Below, one piece after another: positions 48,677 through 50,245 of a stretch of DNA of 50,245 nucleotides. The notes beneath the pieces are model-generated. The model had not been told where the DNA came from. It made no database searches and saw only the letters and a program-made list of their open reading frames with translations. Position numbers and translations under genes: made by a program. The stretch is from assembly GCA_965653225.1 (NCBI GenBank), contig CBFGZI010000008.1, positions 1-50,245 of the forward strand, given 5' to 3'. The first letter of the stretch is position 1, and each line of letters starts with the position of its first letter. The stretch is from JALZDI01 sp965653225 (lineage in GTDB: Bacteria; Actinomycetota; Actinomycetes; Propionibacteriales; Nocardioidaceae).

Positions 48677-50104
48677 ATGGCATCAGACGGAGCGCAACAG
48701 ACCGGCAAGGGACTGGAGAAGGGCCTCAAGAACCGGCACCTGTCCATGATCGCCATCGGCGGGGTCATCGGAGCGGGGCTTTTCGTCGGCTCGGGCGCGG
48801 CGATCAACGAGGCCGGCCCGGGCGTGATCGTGTCGTACGCGCTCACCGGCGCCCTCGTCGTGCTCGTGATGCGCATGCTCGGCGAGATGGCGGCAGCGCA
48901 TCCCGACACCGGCTCGTTCTCCGCGTACGCCGACCGCGCGATCGGCCGCTGGGCCGGCTTCACCATCGGCTGGCTCTACTGGTTCTTCTGGGTCGTGGTG
49001 CTGGCGGTCGAGGCGACGGCCGGCGCCACAATCGCGAGCGGCTGGATCCCCGGTGTCCCGCAGTGGGGCTGGGCCCTGCTGTTCATGGTGCTGCTGACGG
49101 CGACCAACCTGTACTCGGTGGGCTCGTACGGCGAGTTCGAGTTCTGGTTCGCGCTGATCAAGGTGGTGGCCATCATCGCCTTCATCGCCGTCGGCATCCT
49201 CGCGGTCTTCGGCCTGCTGCCCGGGACCGACCCGGTCGGAACCTCCAACCTGCTGCACAACGGCGGGTTCTTCCCACAGGGCCCGGAGGCGATCTTCGCC
49301 GGAATCCTGGTAGTGATGTTCTCCTTCGTCGGCGCCGAGATCGTCACGATCGCAGCCGCCGAGAACCCCCAGCCCGAGCGCGCCGTGACCAAGGCCGTGA
49401 ACAGCGTCGTGTGGCGCATCATCGTGTTCTACCTCGGCTCGATCGCGGTGGTGATCACACTGTTGCCGTGGGACTCCAGCCAGGTCGGCAAGAGCCCCTA
49501 CGTCGCGGCCCTCGAACGGATCGGCGTCCCCGGCGCCGCCGGGATCATGGACGTGATCGTCCTGACCGCGGTGCTGTCGTGCCTGAACTCGGGTCTGTAC
49601 ACCGCGTCGCGGATGGCGTTCTCACTCGCCGAGCGGGGTGACGGCCCGCGTGCGTTCATGCGCACGTCCGAGCGCGGAGTGCCGCGCGCAGCGATCCTGG
49701 CGTCGGTGGCGTTCGGCTACGTCGCCGTGGTGTTCAACTACACGTCGCCGGACACGGTGTTCCTCTTCCTGGTCAACGGCTCCGGCGCGGTCGCGCTGTT
49801 CGTATACCTCGTCGTCGCGATCTCCCAGCTGCGCATGCGCCGCCGCTTGGAGCGCGACGAGCCGGAGCGGCTCAAGCTCCGCATGTGGGCGTACCCGTGG
49901 CTCACCTGGCTCGCCATCGCGGCGATGTGCTCGGTGCTGCTGATGATGCTGTTCGACCCGGACGCGCGGTCGCAGGTCGCGCTGTCGACGCTGGTGGCCG
50001 CGGTGGTGCTGGGCATCGGTGTGTGGCGTGAGCGTCGTGCCGGCGGGCTGGCCCCCGCCAAGGAGCCGGCCGAGGCGCAGCAGCAGAGCTCCGGCCGCGG
50101 CTGA
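48677..50104 (+). CDS. APC-family amino acid permease (AAT group)
   Basis: This 12-TM amino-acid:proton symporter has 475 residues. LKNRHLSMIAIGGVIGAGLFVGSG is the signature start of the AAT group (GabP, AnsP, LysP), with FSFVGAEIVTIAAAENPQPERAV and LNSGLYTASRMAFSLAERGDGP. The substrate may be GABA or another amino acid. The ATG at 48677 has GAGGAGG. A possible aminotransferase remnant follows in reverse, but no firm link is shown. Confidence 0.92.
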   Translation: MASDGAQQTGKGLEKGLKNRHLSMIAIGGVIGAGLFVGSGAAINEAGPGVIVSYALTGALVVLVMRMLGEMAAAHPDTGSFSAYADRAIGRWAGFTIGWLYWFFWVVVLAVEATAGATIASGWIPGVPQWGWALLFMVLLTATNLYSVGSYGEFEFWFALIKVVAIIAFIAVGILAVFGLLPGTDPVGTSNLLHNGGFFPQGPEAIFAGILVVMFSFVGAEIVTIAAAENPQPERAVTKAVNSVVWRIIVFYLGSIAVVITLLPWDSSQVGKSPYVAALERIGVPGAAGIMDVIVLTAVLSCLNSGLYTASRMAFSLAERGDGPRAFMRTSERGVPRAAILASVAFGYVAVVFNYTSPDTVFLFLVNGSGAVALFVYLVVAISQLRMRRRLERDEPERLKLRMWAYPWLTWLAIAAMCSVLLMMLFDPDARSQVALSTLVAAVVLGIGVWRERRAGGLAPAKEPAEAQQQSSGRG

Positions 50105-50160
50105 GAGGCTCCAGCCCATCAGGGAGCCCATCAGGGGGGCCCAGCAAGGAGCTCAGCGGC

Positions 50161-50245
50161 TCAGGAGGACACGTCGTCCTGAGCCGCCGCGATCGCGTCA
50201 CCGATGACCTGCAGGCCCTCGGCGGTCTACTCGTCGGTCAGCGTC
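50161..50245 (-). pseudogene. C-terminal fragment of an aminotransferase-like gene with in-frame TAG (window edge)
   Basis: Leftward translation from the edge gives LTDE, a TAG stop (50227-50229), then TAEGLQVIGDAIAAAQDDVSS and a TGA. The pattern resembles the last helix of class III aminotransferases such as GabT (LTDxxLAEGLxxxxxA). Because the gene runs past the window, the TAG may mark decay or may be a frame misjudgement. Confidence 0.3.

Overview
The window is high-GC (roughly 70 percent by eye) chromosomal DNA of an actinomycete, probably a soil actinobacterium. The evidence is strong third-position G/C, many GTG starts, 4-base ATGA/GTGA gene overlaps, leaderless-looking genes, a PASTA-type Ser/Thr kinase, and RDD, DUF2231, DUF7144 and LutABC genes of actinobacterial type. 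I see no rRNA, CRISPR array, prophage, transposase or plasmid replication gene. The species cannot be fixed from sequence alone.

Layout. 0-3.7 kb: an esterase, a SnoaL-like protein, a small Cys-rich protein, a DUF2231 membrane operon and an EamA exporter. 3.7-8.4 kb: a secreted multicopper oxidase, a response regulator/histidine kinase pair and a class I photolyase. 8.5-16.5 kb: small membrane and stress-type genes (two DUF7144 paralogues, PH-domain protein, YihY, RDD, a protein with [VIL]DL repeats, PLDc_N-SHOCT). Several of these are preceded by a shared palindrome, TCACCCG-N3-CGGGTGA. 16.5-18.9 kb: an EEP-family phosphohydrolase and an acyl-CoA synthetase-like enzyme. 18.9-25.2 kb: a compact cluster (CDP-alcohol phosphatidyltransferase, SRGTE-type MDR dehydrogenase, divergent 6-pyruvoyl-tetrahydropterin-synthase homologue, GT4 glycosyltransferase, methyltransferase, LPG-synthase-TM protein, GTP cyclohydrolase II fused to a RibD-type reductase). 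It looks like a pathway turning a GTP-derived pyrimidine or pterin into a glycosylated, methylated and perhaps lipid-linked product, and is the best candidate for an undescribed pathway. 25.4-27.7 kb: a PPOX-fold flavoprotein, a tRNA 3'-end-like fragment and NhaA. 27.9-36 kb: a large secreted BNR-propeller protein, then an organosulfur block (SBP56/methanethiol oxidase, FMN reductase, SfnB-type oxidoreductase, creatininase-family amidohydrolase). 36-38 kb: a lipocalin-like protein and a lipoprotein lytic transglycosylase. 38.1-43.3 kb: a shikimate utilisation unit (LacI regulator, MHS-type transporter, shikimate dehydrogenase, 3-dehydroshikimate dehydratase fused to an HPPD-like domain). 43.8-46.7 kb: lutABC for L-lactate oxidation, then a frameshifted remnant of an FGGY (probably rhamnulose) kinase. 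47-50.1 kb: a PASTA Ser/Thr kinase and an amino-acid permease, then the edge of an aminotransferase-like remnant.

Three non-coding signals stand out. First, a structured repeat occurs four times, only between the 3' ends of convergent genes. It always consists of CCATGTAACCGGG, 6 nt, an 11-nt stem arm, a 16-nt loop and the second stem arm, and it shows compensatory base-pair changes. Second, the 7-3-7 palindrome marks a small putative regulon at 9-16.5 kb. Third, a leaderless promoter overlapped by an AT-rich palindrome sits in front of the FMN reductase gene. All functional calls are by recognition of motifs; no database search was run.
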